Assembly (NCBI RefSeq): GCF_018780585.1
Contig: NZ_JADMJL010000011.1
Span: 62,001 to 126,000 of the forward strand
DNA length: 64,000 nt
Direction: 5' to 3'
Origin: Methyloversatilis discipulorum
GTDB lineage: Bacteria; Pseudomonadota; Gammaproteobacteria; Burkholderiales; Rhodocyclaceae
Positions 43,303 to 52,496 of the stretch are shown here, piece after piece. The notes beneath the pieces were generated by a model. It did no database searches, was not told where the DNA came from, and worked only from the letters and a program-made list of their open reading frames with translations. Within the stretch, counting starts at the first letter, position 1, and the number at the start of each line of letters is the position of its first letter. The translations under genes were made by a program, and so were the position numbers.

Positions 43303-43461
43303 ATGAACGATCGAGGTCCTGACCACTCCAAGCGCCGCACCGGAACAGGCCGCACCGCGCTCGCCTGGTGCCTGCTCGCAAGCTGGCTCGTCGCCAGCGG
43401 TGGCGTGCTGCTTGCGCACATGAAAAACAATCCGGTCGGTGTCTGCGTGACCCGCGACTGA
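43303..43461 (+). CDS. Possible 52-residue single-helix membrane protein
   Basis: A short frame ahead of the chemoreceptor encodes a charged N-terminus ([11 protein letters not shown]) and one hydrophobic helix ([21 protein letters not shown]), ending CVTRD. ATG 43303 has no good ribosome site, so translation is doubtful; the hydrophobic segment is the only argument for it. Confidence 0.25.
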   Translation: MNDRGPDHSKRRTGTGRTALAWCLLASWLVASGGVLLAHMKNNPVGVCVTRD

Positions 43462-43493
43462 CCGGACAAGAACATCCTCTGGAGACCTTCACG

Positions 43494-44981
43494 ATGAACG
43501 ACCACGCGCTTCACGCCTATTACGTCAGCGCAGACCGGGTCATGCTCGGCACCGCGACCGTTCTGTCCGCGGTGTGCATCGTCCTTGCAGCCATTTCAGG
43601 CGGTCTGACCACCGCCCTGCTGGTCGGCGTGCCGGCCTGTCTGGTGCCTTACGCGCTGTTCCGGATGGCACCGGGCTCGCTGGTGTCGCGCACCGGCTTC
43701 GCCAGTGCCTTCATGGTGCTGGCCGCGCTGCTGATCCAGCTGACCGGTGGCCTGATCGAGGCGCACTTCAGCATCTTCGTGCTGCTCGCCTTCCTGCTCT
43801 ATTACCGTGACTGGCGGCCGGTGCTGGTGGCCGCCGGCTTGATCGCCGTGCACCACCTGGCGTTCAACTTCATGCAGGCAGCCGGCCTTGGCGTGTTCAT
43901 CTTCAATGGCGGCGCCAACTTCAACATGGTTCTGGTGCACGCAGCATTCGTCGTGGCCGAGGCCGGGCTGCTGTGCTACATGGCGCTGGGCCTGTCGCGC
44001 GAGGCGCTGCAGGCGGCGCGCGTCGGCGAAGCGGCCGAGCGCATCGGTGCCGGCGATCTCGCGTCGGCGATTCCGCAGCAGGCGGGCATGTCGCTGCTCG
44101 CCGCGATGGAGCAGATGCGGGCGCGGCTGTCGCGCACCGTGAGCTTGCTGGTGGCCGAGTCCGCCAGCGCGCAGCGCGTGGCCGACACGATGGTGGCCAA
44201 TGCCGAGCAGGTGACCGCCTCGACCGGTCAGCAGAGCGAAGCAACCCAGCGCATGGCCTCGGCCGTGCAGCAACTGACGGCGTCCATCCAGCAGATTGCG
44301 CAGAACGCAGAGGAGGCCAGCCTCCGCGTGCGCCGCGGCGGCGTGTCGGCGGACGAAGGGGTGGCGGTGATGCACACGCTGGCCGACGAGATCCGCCATA
44401 CCGGCGCGTCCATCCATGAGGTCGAGAACGGCATGCAGCGGATCGGCGCGCAGTTCGAAAGCGTGAAATCCATCGTCGCGCTGATCAAGGAGATCGCCGA
44501 CCAGACCAATCTGCTGGCCCTGAACGCGGCCATCGAAGCGGCACGTGCGGGCGAGCAGGGGCGCGGCTTTGCGGTCGTGGCGGACGAGGTGCGCAAGCTT
44601 GCCGAACGCACCCGCAACGCGACCGAGGACATCGCCCGAACCGTTGAAGCCATGCAGGCGAGCAAGGACGAGGCGCTGCACAGCGTCGCCAGCACGGTCG
44701 CCACCGCGCAGCGCGGCGTCGATCGCGTCGGTGAAGTCAGTCAGTCGATCGCCGCGGTGTCCGCGGACATCGCGGCGATGATGACCATCATCGTCGGTAT
44801 ATCGGATTCGATGAAGGAACAGTCGCAGGCGGCGACCGAGATCGCAACCGGGGTCGAGCAGGTCGCGGCGCTGGCCGACAGCACGGCCGCGATGGCGGCC
44901 GAGGACCGCGCGACGGCGGCGCAGCTGAATGCGATGGCGCAGTCGCTGGTCGACGCAGGCAGCCAGTTCAGGGTGAGCTGA
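43494..44981 (+). CDS. Methyl-accepting chemotaxis protein with polytopic membrane sensor
   Basis: A 495-residue chemoreceptor. The N-terminal ~170 residues form about six membrane helices rather than a periplasmic ligand domain. Conserved His positions are seen in [13 protein letters not shown] and [12 protein letters not shown]. The cytoplasmic part has a signalling hairpin tip [31 protein letters not shown] and methylation helices with Glu/Gln pairs. No clear HAMP domain joins the two. CTGGAG precedes ATG 43494. It is solitary, with no che genes nearby. The membrane sensor might detect a membrane-soluble or metal/heme-linked signal (inference). Confidence 0.9.
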   Translation: MNDHALHAYYVSADRVMLGTATVLSAVCIVLAAISGGLTTALLVGVPACLVPYALFRMAPGSLVSRTGFASAFMVLAALLIQLTGGLIEAHFSIFVLLAFLLYYRDWRPVLVAAGLIAVHHLAFNFMQAAGLGVFIFNGGANFNMVLVHAAFVVAEAGLLCYMALGLSREALQAARVGEAAERIGAGDLASAIPQQAGMSLLAAMEQMRARLSRTVSLLVAESASAQRVADTMVANAEQVTASTGQQSEATQRMASAVQQLTASIQQIAQNAEEASLRVRRGGVSADEGVAVMHTLADEIRHTGASIHEVENGMQRIGAQFESVKSIVALIKEIADQTNLLALNAAIEAARAGEQGRGFAVVADEVRKLAERTRNATEDIARTVEAMQASKDEALHSVASTVATAQRGVDRVGEVSQSIAAVSADIAAMMTIIVGISDSMKEQSQAATEIATGVEQVAALADSTAAMAAEDRATAAQLNAMAQSLVDAGSQFRVS

Positions 44982-45008
44982 AGCGGTCGACCTGCTGCCG
45001 CACCGCGC

Positions 45009-45920
45009 TCAGATACAGGCGAGCTGCCGGCAGGCGTCGAGGTGGGCGAGCAGCGGCGCGGGCACCGCGCTGCGTCCTTCCAGCATGTCGCGTATCAGGC
45101 GCGCGTTCGCCTCCGCCTCGATGCCGGGTTCGGGCTGCGTCAGCGCGCTGCCTTCTTCCGCTTCGCACAGCACCGATTCGACGCCATCGACGAAGCCGAT
45201 GATCTGCGGTCGGCGCGCGGGATTGGCATAGGCCTCGCCCTCGGTGCCGCGCATCAGCATCGAGCGGCCACCGTCCAGACGCAGGAACTGCGTCATCTTC
45301 TCCAGGTATTCCGGATGCGTCACCGGTACCACGCGTACGCTGCGTCCGGGCATCGGATCGATCATCTTGGTCATTGAATGGCCCGAGTTGCGCACGCCCA
45401 GTTGCGGGCGCAGCGACAGCAGGGCATCCAGGCCAGGCAGCAGCCTGTCGACGCCGATGCAGGCGATGCGCTGCGCCGCCAGCAGCTCGCCGGCGTGTGC
45501 CGGACTGTCCGCCATCGGCAGATCGAGCGCACGCAGCAGCGCGAACGGGTCGGCGCGGGTGTCGAAATCGAAGCGGCCGTGGATCAGCACCGGAATGCCC
45601 TCACGTACCAGCAGCATCGCCAGCAAGGGCATCAGATTCGGGCGGCGACGGGCGCCGTTGTAGGTCGGCAGCACCACCGTGCGCGGGCCGGCCGGAGCGA
45701 CGATGTGGGCGATGCGCGCATCGATCGCCGCCTTGAAGCCGAGCAGTTCGTCCAGCGACTCGCTCTTGATACGCATCGCCAGCACGATGGCGCCCAGCTG
45801 CAGCGGCGGCACGCGCCCGTCCAGCATGTCGGCAAACAGTGCCTGCGCGTCGTCGCGCGACAACGAGCGTGAGCCCTTGGCGCCGCGGCCGATTTCCTTG
45901 ATCTGTTTCGTGTAGTTCAT
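45009..45920 (-). CDS. YbiB-like DNA-binding protein (TrpD2 family), second copy
   Basis: A 303-residue paralogue of the protein at 33 kb, with the same architecture: LFADMLDGRVPPLQLGAIVLAMRIK, VVLPTYNGARRRPNLMPLLAMLL, PVLIHGRFDFDTR and GVRNSGHSMTKMIDP. It ends LDACRQLACI. It is convergent with the chemoreceptor gene and stands alone, unlike the copy in the nitrate operon. The paralogues may bind different nucleic acids or be expressed under different conditions. Confidence 0.85.
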   Translation of the reverse strand: MNYTKQIKEIGRGAKGSRSLSRDDAQALFADMLDGRVPPLQLGAIVLAMRIKSESLDELLGFKAAIDARIAHIVAPAGPRTVVLPTYNGARRRPNLMPLLAMLLVREGIPVLIHGRFDFDTRADPFALLRALDLPMADSPAHAGELLAAQRIACIGVDRLLPGLDALLSLRPQLGVRNSGHSMTKMIDPMPGRSVRVVPVTHPEYLEKMTQFLRLDGGRSMLMRGTEGEAYANPARRPQIIGFVDGVESVLCEAEEGSALTQPEPGIEAEANARLIRDMLEGRSAVPAPLLAHLDACRQLACI

Positions 45921-46057
45921 GGGTACAGGATTATGCCCGCGCCGGAACCCTGTGCCGGCCTGCGTTATATTCGGATTCGTCGCGCCGGAACACCGGCGCC
46001 TGCCGCGGGGTCAGAGCCGCTCCGCGCACAGCGACGCATACATATAAGGAGACGGAC

Positions 46058-46942
46058 ATGAAAGTAGGTTTCATCGGACTCGGATTGATGGGCCGCCCGA
46101 TGGCGGGTCATCTGGCCAAGGGCGGTCACAGTCTTCACCTGTGGGCCCGTCGCCCCGAATCGCTCGAACCCTTCCGCGACAGCGGTGCGACCTTTCACTC
46201 GACCATTGCCGACGTCGCGCGCGAAGCCGATGTCGTGTTCTCGATGGTGGCCGACGCGCCGGACGTCGAACAGGTGGCACTCGGCCCGCAGGGCATTGCC
46301 GAAGGCGCGGCCGGTCGCACCGACCTGATCTTCGTCGATATGAGCACCATCGCGCCGGATTCGGCACGCACCATCGCCGCCCAGTTGGCTGCCAAGGGTG
46401 TGTCAATGATCGATGCGCCGGTATCCGGTGGTGAGGTTGGCGCCATCAACGCCGCACTGACCATCATGGCCGGTGGCACGCAGGAGGCGTTCGACCGCGT
46501 GCTGCCGCTGTTCCAGCTGATGGGCAAGAACGTCACCCGCGTCGGCGACAGCGGCGCCGGCCAGGTGGCCAAGGCCTGCAACCAGATACTGACCGGCGTC
46601 GGCGTGCTGGCGCTGGCCGAGGCCTTCGCCTTCGCCGAGAAGAGCGGCGTCGATTCGGCGCGCGTGCGCGAGGCGCTGCTCGGCGGTTTCGCCTACAGCC
46701 GCATCCTGGAGAACCACGGTCAGCGCATGCTGGATCGCAATTTCAAGCCGGGCTTCAAGTCGTGGATGCACCAGAAGGATCTGCGCATCGTCATGAACGA
46801 GGCGCACCGCATGGGCCTGGCGCTGCCGTCGGCCGCCGCCGCGGCGCAGATGCTGAACGCGATGGTCGGGCAGGGGCTGGGCGAGGAGGATTCGATCGCC
46901 GTGCTGAAGGTGCTCGAAGGTCTTGGCGGCGTCGAGCGCTGA
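46058..46942 (+). CDS. NAD(P)-dependent beta-hydroxyacid dehydrogenase (tartronate semialdehyde reductase-like)
   Basis: A 294-residue 6-phosphogluconate/3-hydroxyisobutyrate dehydrogenase-family enzyme. The Rossmann motif is GFIGLGLMGRPMA, the substrate loop is DAPVSGGEVGA and the catalytic Lys is in GAGQVAKACNQIL. The closest family style is GarR/GlxR (2-hydroxy-3-oxopropionate reductase), which would reduce tartronate semialdehyde to glycerate in C2 and glyoxylate metabolism, plausible for a methylotroph. TAAGGAGA precedes the ATG. A second paralogue follows 10 bases later. Confidence 0.87.
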   Translation: MKVGFIGLGLMGRPMAGHLAKGGHSLHLWARRPESLEPFRDSGATFHSTIADVAREADVVFSMVADAPDVEQVALGPQGIAEGAAGRTDLIFVDMSTIAPDSARTIAAQLAAKGVSMIDAPVSGGEVGAINAALTIMAGGTQEAFDRVLPLFQLMGKNVTRVGDSGAGQVAKACNQILTGVGVLALAEAFAFAEKSGVDSARVREALLGGFAYSRILENHGQRMLDRNFKPGFKSWMHQKDLRIVMNEAHRMGLALPSAAAAAQMLNAMVGQGLGEEDSIAVLKVLEGLGGVER

Positions 46943-46952
46943 GGGGCTCGCG

Positions 46953-47825
46953 ATGAAGATCGGCTTCATCGGTCTGGGCGCGATGGGCCGCGCGATGGCG
47001 GCCAATCTGCTGCGCGCCGGGCACGACGTGACCGTGTGGGCGCGTCGCGCCGAATCGATGCAGCCCTTGCTCGACCAGGGCGCACGACCGTCGGCGTCGC
47101 CGGCGGATTGCGCACGCGGCATGGACGCGGTGTGCTGCATCGTCACCACCGGCGCCGACGTGCGCGAGGTGGCGCTGGGGCCGCAAGGCGTCATCGAAGG
47201 GGCGGCGCCAGGCTGCGTCTTCATCGACCACAGCACCATTCCGCCGTCGGTGGCGCGTGACATCGCCACGGCACTCAGGGCGCGCGGCATCGACATGCTG
47301 GACGCGCCGGTGTCGGGCGGCGAGCGCGGCGCCATCGACGCGACGCTGGCCATCATGGTTGGCGGCGAGGCGGCGGTGTTCGAGCGCATGAAGCCGCTGC
47401 TGGCGGCGGTCGGCCGCACCCAGGTGCATGTCGGGCCGAACGGTGCGGGGCAGGTCACCAAGGCCTGCAACCAGCTCGTCCTGTGCGCCTTCATCGAGGC
47501 AGCGGCCGAGGCGGCACGACTGGCTGCGGCCAGTGGCGTCGATTTCGGCAAGGTGCGCGAGGCGATGCTGCACGGCTCGGCTTCGTCGCGTGCACTCGAA
47601 CTGTTCGGCGGCAAGATGGCGACGCGCGATTTTTCGGCCGGCGTGCAGTCGCGCCTGCATCACAAGGACATGGGCATCGTGCTCGGCGAGGCGGTCGAAC
47701 TGGGGCTGGCGATGCCGCTGTCGGCTGCGGTGTGGCAGCAACTCAATGCCCTGATGGCGCAGGGCGGCGGTACGCTGGATACCTCGGCCCTGCTCACCGT
47801 GCTCGAGGGGCCGGGCAGCGCCTGA
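46953..47825 (+). CDS. Tandem paralogue: beta-hydroxyacid dehydrogenase family
   Basis: A 290-residue enzyme of the same family as its upstream neighbour. Motifs: GFIGLGAMGRAMAANLL, DAPVSGGERGA and GAGQVTKACNQLV with the catalytic Lys. Differences in the C-terminal substrate helix (SSRALELFGGKMATRDFSAG) suggest another beta-hydroxyacid, such as 3-hydroxyisobutyrate-like. ATG 46953 follows the upstream stop by eight bases, so the two are co-transcribed. Its stop touches the dadA stop from the other strand with no gap (TGATCA). Confidence 0.87.
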   Translation: MKIGFIGLGAMGRAMAANLLRAGHDVTVWARRAESMQPLLDQGARPSASPADCARGMDAVCCIVTTGADVREVALGPQGVIEGAAPGCVFIDHSTIPPSVARDIATALRARGIDMLDAPVSGGERGAIDATLAIMVGGEAAVFERMKPLLAAVGRTQVHVGPNGAGQVTKACNQLVLCAFIEAAAEAARLAAASGVDFGKVREAMLHGSASSRALELFGGKMATRDFSAGVQSRLHHKDMGIVLGEAVELGLAMPLSAAVWQQLNALMAQGGGTLDTSALLTVLEGPGSA

Positions 47826-49085
47826 TCAGTGTCGCCGGCCGGTCAGGCAGGGGAAGTCGAAGGCCGGGCTCTGACCGTCCATCAGCCTTGAAAGCAGCCT
47901 GGCCGAACCGCAGGCCAGGGTCCAGCCGAGTGAGCCGTGGCCGGTGTTGTACCAGAGGCCATCGATCCGGCTGCGGCCGATCAGCGGCACATTGCCCGGC
48001 GTACAGGGACGCAGGCCGGCCCAGGCCTCGGCCGCGTCGAAATCGCCGGCGTCCGGGCACAGTTCGCGCGCCAGCCGGGTCAGCAACTGCACGCGCTCCG
48101 GTTCTATCGTCACCGTCAGTCCGCCCAGTTCCGCCATGCCGGCGACGCGCACGCGGTCGCCGAGGCGCGACAGCACGATGCGGTGTTCCTCGTCGGTCAG
48201 GCTGGTGCGCGGCGCATTCGGTCCGGCCGGGAAGGTGATCGAGTAGCCCTTGATCGGGTACAGCGCCGGTCGCGGGCCGTGCTGCTCGACCAGCTGGCGG
48301 GTGTGCGTGCCGAGCGCGCACACCACCTGTTCGCCGCGCAGCAGGCCGCGCACGCCGCGCGCGTCGCGCACGGCGACGCCGCGTACCGTGTTCTCGTGGA
48401 TGTCCAGCGCCTCGACCGTGATTTCGTAGTGGAAGGTCACACCGGCGTCGACGCAGGCGGCGGCCAGCGCCCGCGTGAAGCGGTGCGCGTCGCCGGTCTC
48501 GTCGTTCGGTGCGTGCAGGCCACCTACCAGCGTGCGCTGACTGTTCGCCAGCGCCGGTTCGATGTCGATGCAGCGCGCGGCGTCGCAGCTGTCGATGCGT
48601 ATGCCGTGCGGCGCCAGCCATTCCGCGCGCGCACGGGCGCGCTCGAATTCGCGACGCTCGGAAAACACGTGCAGGATGCCGCTTGCCGACTGCTCATACT
48701 CCAGCTTCAGCGCGTGACGCAGCGACTGCAGCTCGGCCTGACTGCTGACGGCCAGTCGCGCCAGTGCATCGGTGTTGCGACGCATGCGGCCGGGCAGGCA
48801 CTCGTACAGGAAGGCGCCCATCCAGCGCCACTGACGGTGGTTGGCGGTCGGCGAAAAGCGCACCGGGGCATTCGAATCGAGCAGTCCGCGCAGCCCGATC
48901 ATCGGTGCCTGCGGTGAGGCCCAGGGCGCGGCGTGGCTGACCGAAATCTGGCCGCCGTTGGCGAAACTGGTTTCCATTGCGGGATCAGCCTGCCGGTCGA
49001 TGACCGACACGGTGTGACCGGCCTGGCGCAGGTACCAGGCGGTGGTGATGCCGACGACGCCGGCACCCAGAACGAGGATGTGCAT
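47826..49085 (-). CDS. dadA: D-amino acid dehydrogenase, FAD-linked (DadA-like)
   Basis: A 419-residue membrane-associated flavoprotein that oxidises D-amino acids to keto acids and passes electrons to quinone. It has the FAD motif LGAGVVGITTAWYLRQAG, the ATG-like segment ETSFANGGQISVSHAAPWASP, YPIKGYSITFP, and the C-terminal GLRPCTPGNVPLIG ... YNTGHGSLGWTLACGSARLL. The order and length fit DadA. No alanine racemase gene is adjacent, so the D-Ala role is inferred from the family. It converges with the tandem dehydrogenases. Confidence 0.9.
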   Translation of the reverse strand: MHILVLGAGVVGITTAWYLRQAGHTVSVIDRQADPAMETSFANGGQISVSHAAPWASPQAPMIGLRGLLDSNAPVRFSPTANHRQWRWMGAFLYECLPGRMRRNTDALARLAVSSQAELQSLRHALKLEYEQSASGILHVFSERREFERARARAEWLAPHGIRIDSCDAARCIDIEPALANSQRTLVGGLHAPNDETGDAHRFTRALAAACVDAGVTFHYEITVEALDIHENTVRGVAVRDARGVRGLLRGEQVVCALGTHTRQLVEQHGPRPALYPIKGYSITFPAGPNAPRTSLTDEEHRIVLSRLGDRVRVAGMAELGGLTVTIEPERVQLLTRLARELCPDAGDFDAAEAWAGLRPCTPGNVPLIGRSRIDGLWYNTGHGSLGWTLACGSARLLSRLMDGQSPAFDFPCLTGRRH

Positions 49086-49252
49086 GCGGTTCTAGTTATG
49101 GACGACGCTGTGGATGACCGGGTGCGACCGCTGCCGGTTCCGTGCGCTGGGCGCGCTGCCGGCTTTCAAATCGGTCGGACGTGAAATCGTGCGACCCGGA
49201 TCATGGTGCTGTGCACGATAATGCATTTCCTGCCATTCCGGAGTCGCGACAC

Positions 49253-50263
49253 ATGTCCCGCATCACCCTGAGCCAGTTCCTGATCCAGCAACAGCGCGAC
49301 GGCGAGCGCATCTGCGCCGAGCTGCGCTTCCTGGTCGAAGTCGTCGCCCGCGCGGTCAAGGCGATCGGCAACGCAGTCGGCAAGGGCGGCCTGACCAATT
49401 CGCTCGGCGAGGCCGGTGGCGAGAACGTGCAGGGCGAGGTGCAGAAGAAGCTGGACGTGATCGCCAACGAAATCCTGCTCGAAGCGAACGAGTGGGGCGG
49501 CCATCTTGCGGCGATGGCGTCGGAAGAAATGGATCTTCCGCACCAGATTCCGAACCGTTACCCGAAGGGCGAATTCCTGCTGCTGTTCGATCCGCTGGAC
49601 GGCTCGTCCAACATCGACGTGAACATTTCGGTCGGGACCATCTTTTCGGTGCTGCGCTGCCCTGAGCTGAATGGCAGCGTCGAGCCGGTCGACGAGAAGG
49701 CCTTCCTGCAGCCCGGCACCCAGCAACTGGTAGCCGGCTACGCGGTGTATGGCGCGGCCACCCAGCTGGTGCTGACCGTGGGCAACGGCGTGCACGCGTT
49801 CACGCTGGACCGAGAGACCGGCAGTTTCGTCATGACCACCGAAAACATGCGCGTGCCGGAAGACACCAAGGAATATGCGATCAACGCGTCGAACGCGCGC
49901 TGGTGGGAAGCGCCGGTCAAGCGCTATATCGACGAGCTACTGGCGGGCAAGAGCGGTCCGCGCGGCAAGGATTTCAACATGCGCTGGGTCGGTTCAATGG
50001 TGGCGGATGTGCACCGCATCCTGACCCGCGGCGGCATCTTCATGTATCCGAAGGACACCAAAGACCCGACCAAGCCGGGCAAGCTGCGCCTGATGTACGA
50101 GGCCAATCCGATGGCGATGCTGATCGAGCAGGCGGGCGGCGCGGCGACCACGGGTTACCAGCGCATCCTGGACGTCCAGCCTGAAAAGCTGCACCAGCGT
50201 GTGCCGGTCATCCTCGGGTCGAAGAACGAAGTGGAGCGCGTGACCGGCTATCACGCCGTCTGA
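49253..50263 (+). CDS. fbp: Class 1 fructose-1,6-bisphosphatase
   Basis: A 336-residue gluconeogenic enzyme that removes the C1 phosphate of fructose 1,6-bisphosphate. The catalytic metal site is in [13 protein letters not shown], and the substrate region has [18 protein letters not shown] and LYE-type [19 protein letters not shown] 49253 (MSRITL) gives the canonical N-terminus; the upstream 37 codons would be atypical. It is needed when growing on C1 or organic acids, and for any Calvin cycle. Its stop overlaps the convergent flavoprotein stop by 13 bases. Confidence 0.95.
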   Translation: MSRITLSQFLIQQQRDGERICAELRFLVEVVARAVKAIGNAVGKGGLTNSLGEAGGENVQGEVQKKLDVIANEILLEANEWGGHLAAMASEEMDLPHQIPNRYPKGEFLLLFDPLDGSSNIDVNISVGTIFSVLRCPELNGSVEPVDEKAFLQPGTQQLVAGYAVYGAATQLVLTVGNGVHAFTLDRETGSFVMTTENMRVPEDTKEYAINASNARWWEAPVKRYIDELLAGKSGPRGKDFNMRWVGSMVADVHRILTRGGIFMYPKDTKDPTKPGKLRLMYEANPMAMLIEQAGGAATTGYQRILDVQPEKLHQRVPVILGSKNEVERVTGYHAV

Positions 50264-51492
50264 AGGAAGCGCGCGATGCCAGCGGCCGCGACGCGGCCAC
50301 TGGCCATGCTGGCGGTGAGCAGGTAGCCACCGGTCGGCGCCTCCCAGTCCAGCATCTCGCCAGCGCAGAACACGCCGGGCAGCGCCTTCAGCATCAGTCC
50401 GTCGTCCAGCGCCTCCAGCCGCACGCCACCCGCCGTGCTGATGGCCTCAGCCACCGGCCGTGTGCGCTGCAGGCGCAGCGGCAGCGCCTTTAGCGTCGCC
50501 GCCAGGCGTGACGGGTCGGCCATCGCAGCCTTGTCCAGCACCTCGTGCACCAGCCCCAGCTTGACGCCGCCCAAGCCGAGCCGGCTGGCGAGATGCGAGC
50601 TGAGCGAACGCGAGCCGCGCGGGCGGCGGATTTCGTCGAGCACGCGTGTCGCGTCGTGCGCCGGCAGCAGGTCGAGCGCGATGTCGCAGTGGCCGTCGCG
50701 TTCGAGCCGTTCGCGCAGCGCGGCGGACAGCGCATAGATCAGGCTGCCTTCGAGGCCGTGCGCGCTGACCAGGCACTCGCCGCGTCGTTCGATCGGCGTC
50801 CCGTCCATTCCGTCGAAGCGGATGGCGACGTTCTTCAGCGGTGCGCCGGCGTGGCGCTCGGCGAAGTGCGTGCTCCAGTCGATGTCGAAGCCACAGTTGG
50901 CGGCACGCAGTGGCGCGAGCGCGACGCCGCGCGCGTCGAGCAGCGGCATCCAGGCCCCGTCGGAGCCAAGCTGCGGCCAGCTGGCGCCGCCGAGGGCGAG
51001 CAGCGTCGCGCGCGCGCCGACCAGCCGCTCGCCGTCCGGCGTGTCGAAGGTGAGCGCGCCGGCGACGTTCCATCCGGTCCAGCGCTGGCGCATGTGAAAG
51101 CGCACGCCGGCCGCACGCAGCCGCGCCAGCCATGCGCGCAGCAGTGGCGCCGCCTTCATGTCGGTCGGAAATACCCGCCCGGAACTGCCGACGAAGGTGT
51201 CGATGCCGAGACCCGCGCACCAGTCACGCAGCGCGGCCGCATCAAATTCGGCCAGCCAGTGGCCGACTTCGGCGCGGCGTTCGCGGTAACGCGTAACGAA
51301 CTGATCGGCGGCTTCGGCGTGCGTCAGATTGAGGCCGCCCTTGCCGGCGAGCAGGAACTTGCGGCCGACCGACGCTTTGGCGTCGTACAGATCGACCGCG
51401 AGGCCGCGCGCCGACAGCACTTCGGCCGCCATCAGCCCGGCCGGTCCGCCGCCGACGATGGCGACCTGAACGGCGGTGTGAGGCAGGGGCAT
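50251..51492 (-). CDS. HI0933/YhiN-like FAD-dependent oxidoreductase (TIGR03862 family)
   Basis: A 413-residue flavoprotein. It has [21 protein letters not shown] for [39 protein letters not shown], and the C-terminal [20 protein letters not shown]. The family has no firmly known substrate. ATG 51492 overlaps the transglycosylase stop as TGATG, so it is the last gene of the wcaJ-vanZ-slt unit by position. Function in that unit is unclear. Confidence 0.9.
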   Translation of the reverse strand: MPLPHTAVQVAIVGGGPAGLMAAEVLSARGLAVDLYDAKASVGRKFLLAGKGGLNLTHAEAADQFVTRYRERRAEVGHWLAEFDAAALRDWCAGLGIDTFVGSSGRVFPTDMKAAPLLRAWLARLRAAGVRFHMRQRWTGWNVAGALTFDTPDGERLVGARATLLALGGASWPQLGSDGAWMPLLDARGVALAPLRAANCGFDIDWSTHFAERHAGAPLKNVAIRFDGMDGTPIERRGECLVSAHGLEGSLIYALSAALRERLERDGHCDIALDLLPAHDATRVLDEIRRPRGSRSLSSHLASRLGLGGVKLGLVHEVLDKAAMADPSRLAATLKALPLRLQRTRPVAEAISTAGGVRLEALDDGLMLKALPGVFCAGEMLDWEAPTGGYLLTASMASGRVAAAGIARFLQTA

Positions 51493-52139
51493 CAGTCCGG
51501 CGTCTGCACCAGCCGCAGCGCGCTGTCGTCGCTGCGCAGGCGGTAGGGGCTCGGTGGAAGCAGCGGTTCGGGTACTTCTGCGCGCTTCTTCAGCGCCTCG
51601 TAGCGGCCGGCAACCTTGGGCACATAGGCGCGTGTTTCCGCGTAGGGCGGCACACCGCCGTACTTTCTGACCGCGCCGGCGCCTGCGTTGTAGGCGGACA
51701 GCACCAGTTCGATGTCGCCGAAATCGTCCAGCAGGTCGCGCAGGTGGCGTGCGCTGGCGCGCAGATTGTCAGCGGGCTTCAACGCGTCGGACACGCCGTA
51801 CATGCGGGCGGTGGACGGCATCAGCTGGGCCAGACCGAGCGCCCCCTTGGGCGACACGGCGCGCGGGTTGTAGGCCGACTCGGCGTGGACGACGGCGTGC
51901 AGCAGTTCGGGTTCGATGCCGCCGGCCTCGGCCGCCGCCTCGATCTGTGCGGAGAACGGCAGCTTGCCCAGCGCTTCGCGGCGTGCCTGCTTGCGTTCGG
52001 CCTCGGAAATGCGCGGCGATTCGGGTTGATGGAGGCGGTAGTCGGCGCCGCCCGGCAGCCGCAATTGATAGTCCGCGGAATCGCCGGCGTGGGCAACGGG
52101 CATCAGCAGTGTCGCGAGCAGCATGACGGGCGTACGCAT
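51492..52139 (-). CDS. Lytic transglycosylase (SLT domain)
   Basis: A 215-residue exported murein hydrolase. Signal peptide ends PVAHAGDS. The SLT domain starts about residue 80 with LLHAVVHAESAYNPRAVSPKGALGLAQLMPSTARMYGV, where Glu of HAES is the catalytic acid; VLSAYNAGAGAVRKYGGVPPYAETRAYV follows. It cleaves glycan strands without hydrolysis. ATG 52139 shares one base with the vanZ stop. It may make room in the wall for polysaccharide export complexes encoded nearby (inference). Confidence 0.9.
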   Translation of the reverse strand: MRTPVMLLATLLMPVAHAGDSADYQLRLPGGADYRLHQPESPRISEAERKQARREALGKLPFSAQIEAAAEAGGIEPELLHAVVHAESAYNPRAVSPKGALGLAQLMPSTARMYGVSDALKPADNLRASARHLRDLLDDFGDIELVLSAYNAGAGAVRKYGGVPPYAETRAYVPKVAGRYEALKKRAEVPEPLLPPSPYRLRSDDSALRLVQTPD

Positions 52140-52492
52140 CAGCCTTCCTTCGGAGTCAGTCGGGTGGCGAACCAGACCGCCAGCGCGATGCCGACGGTGT
52201 TGGCGAGCAGATCGTAAAGATCGGCTTCGCGCCCCGGCAACATGAGCTGCCGCCACTCGTCATAGCAAGCCAGCGCCAGCGCCAGTCCTGCGCACGCGTA
52301 CAGCCAGCGCCGGCCGGCCGCCAGCCACAGCGACAGCGCGATCGCGCCGAAGGTGCCGGCGTGGGCGAGCTTGTCCCAGGGCGACGGAATCAGGCCGACC
52401 GCCAGCGAGGTTTCGCCGAGGCGGATCAGGCTGGCGATCATCGTCAGCGCGAACAGCCCGGCCGCCCACTGCAGATAAGGTTCCAGACGCAT
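52139..52492 (-). CDS. VanZ-family membrane protein
   Basis: A 117-residue protein with about four hydrophobic helices and the VanZ pattern: SPWDKLAHAGTFGAIALSLW (conserved DKxxHxxxF), YDEWRQLMLPGREADLYDLLANTVGIALA (conserved E.Q...R..D..D...N..G). VanZ-like proteins occur near exopolysaccharide genes, with unknown biochemical role. The gene starts four bases after the wcaJ stop and overlaps the transglycosylase start. Confidence 0.88.
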   Translation of the reverse strand: MRLEPYLQWAAGLFALTMIASLIRLGETSLAVGLIPSPWDKLAHAGTFGAIALSLWLAAGRRWLYACAGLALALACYDEWRQLMLPGREADLYDLLANTVGIALAVWFATRLTPKEG

Positions 52493-52496
52493 GACC

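Noticed and set aside
42748-43461. A 237-codon plus-strand frame in the gap upstream of nirB.
   Set aside because: Irregular, Arg/Cys-rich, interrupted by the hairpin at 42.93 kb and lacking a ribosome site; only its last 52 codons (a hydrophobic helix) deserved a low-confidence mention.
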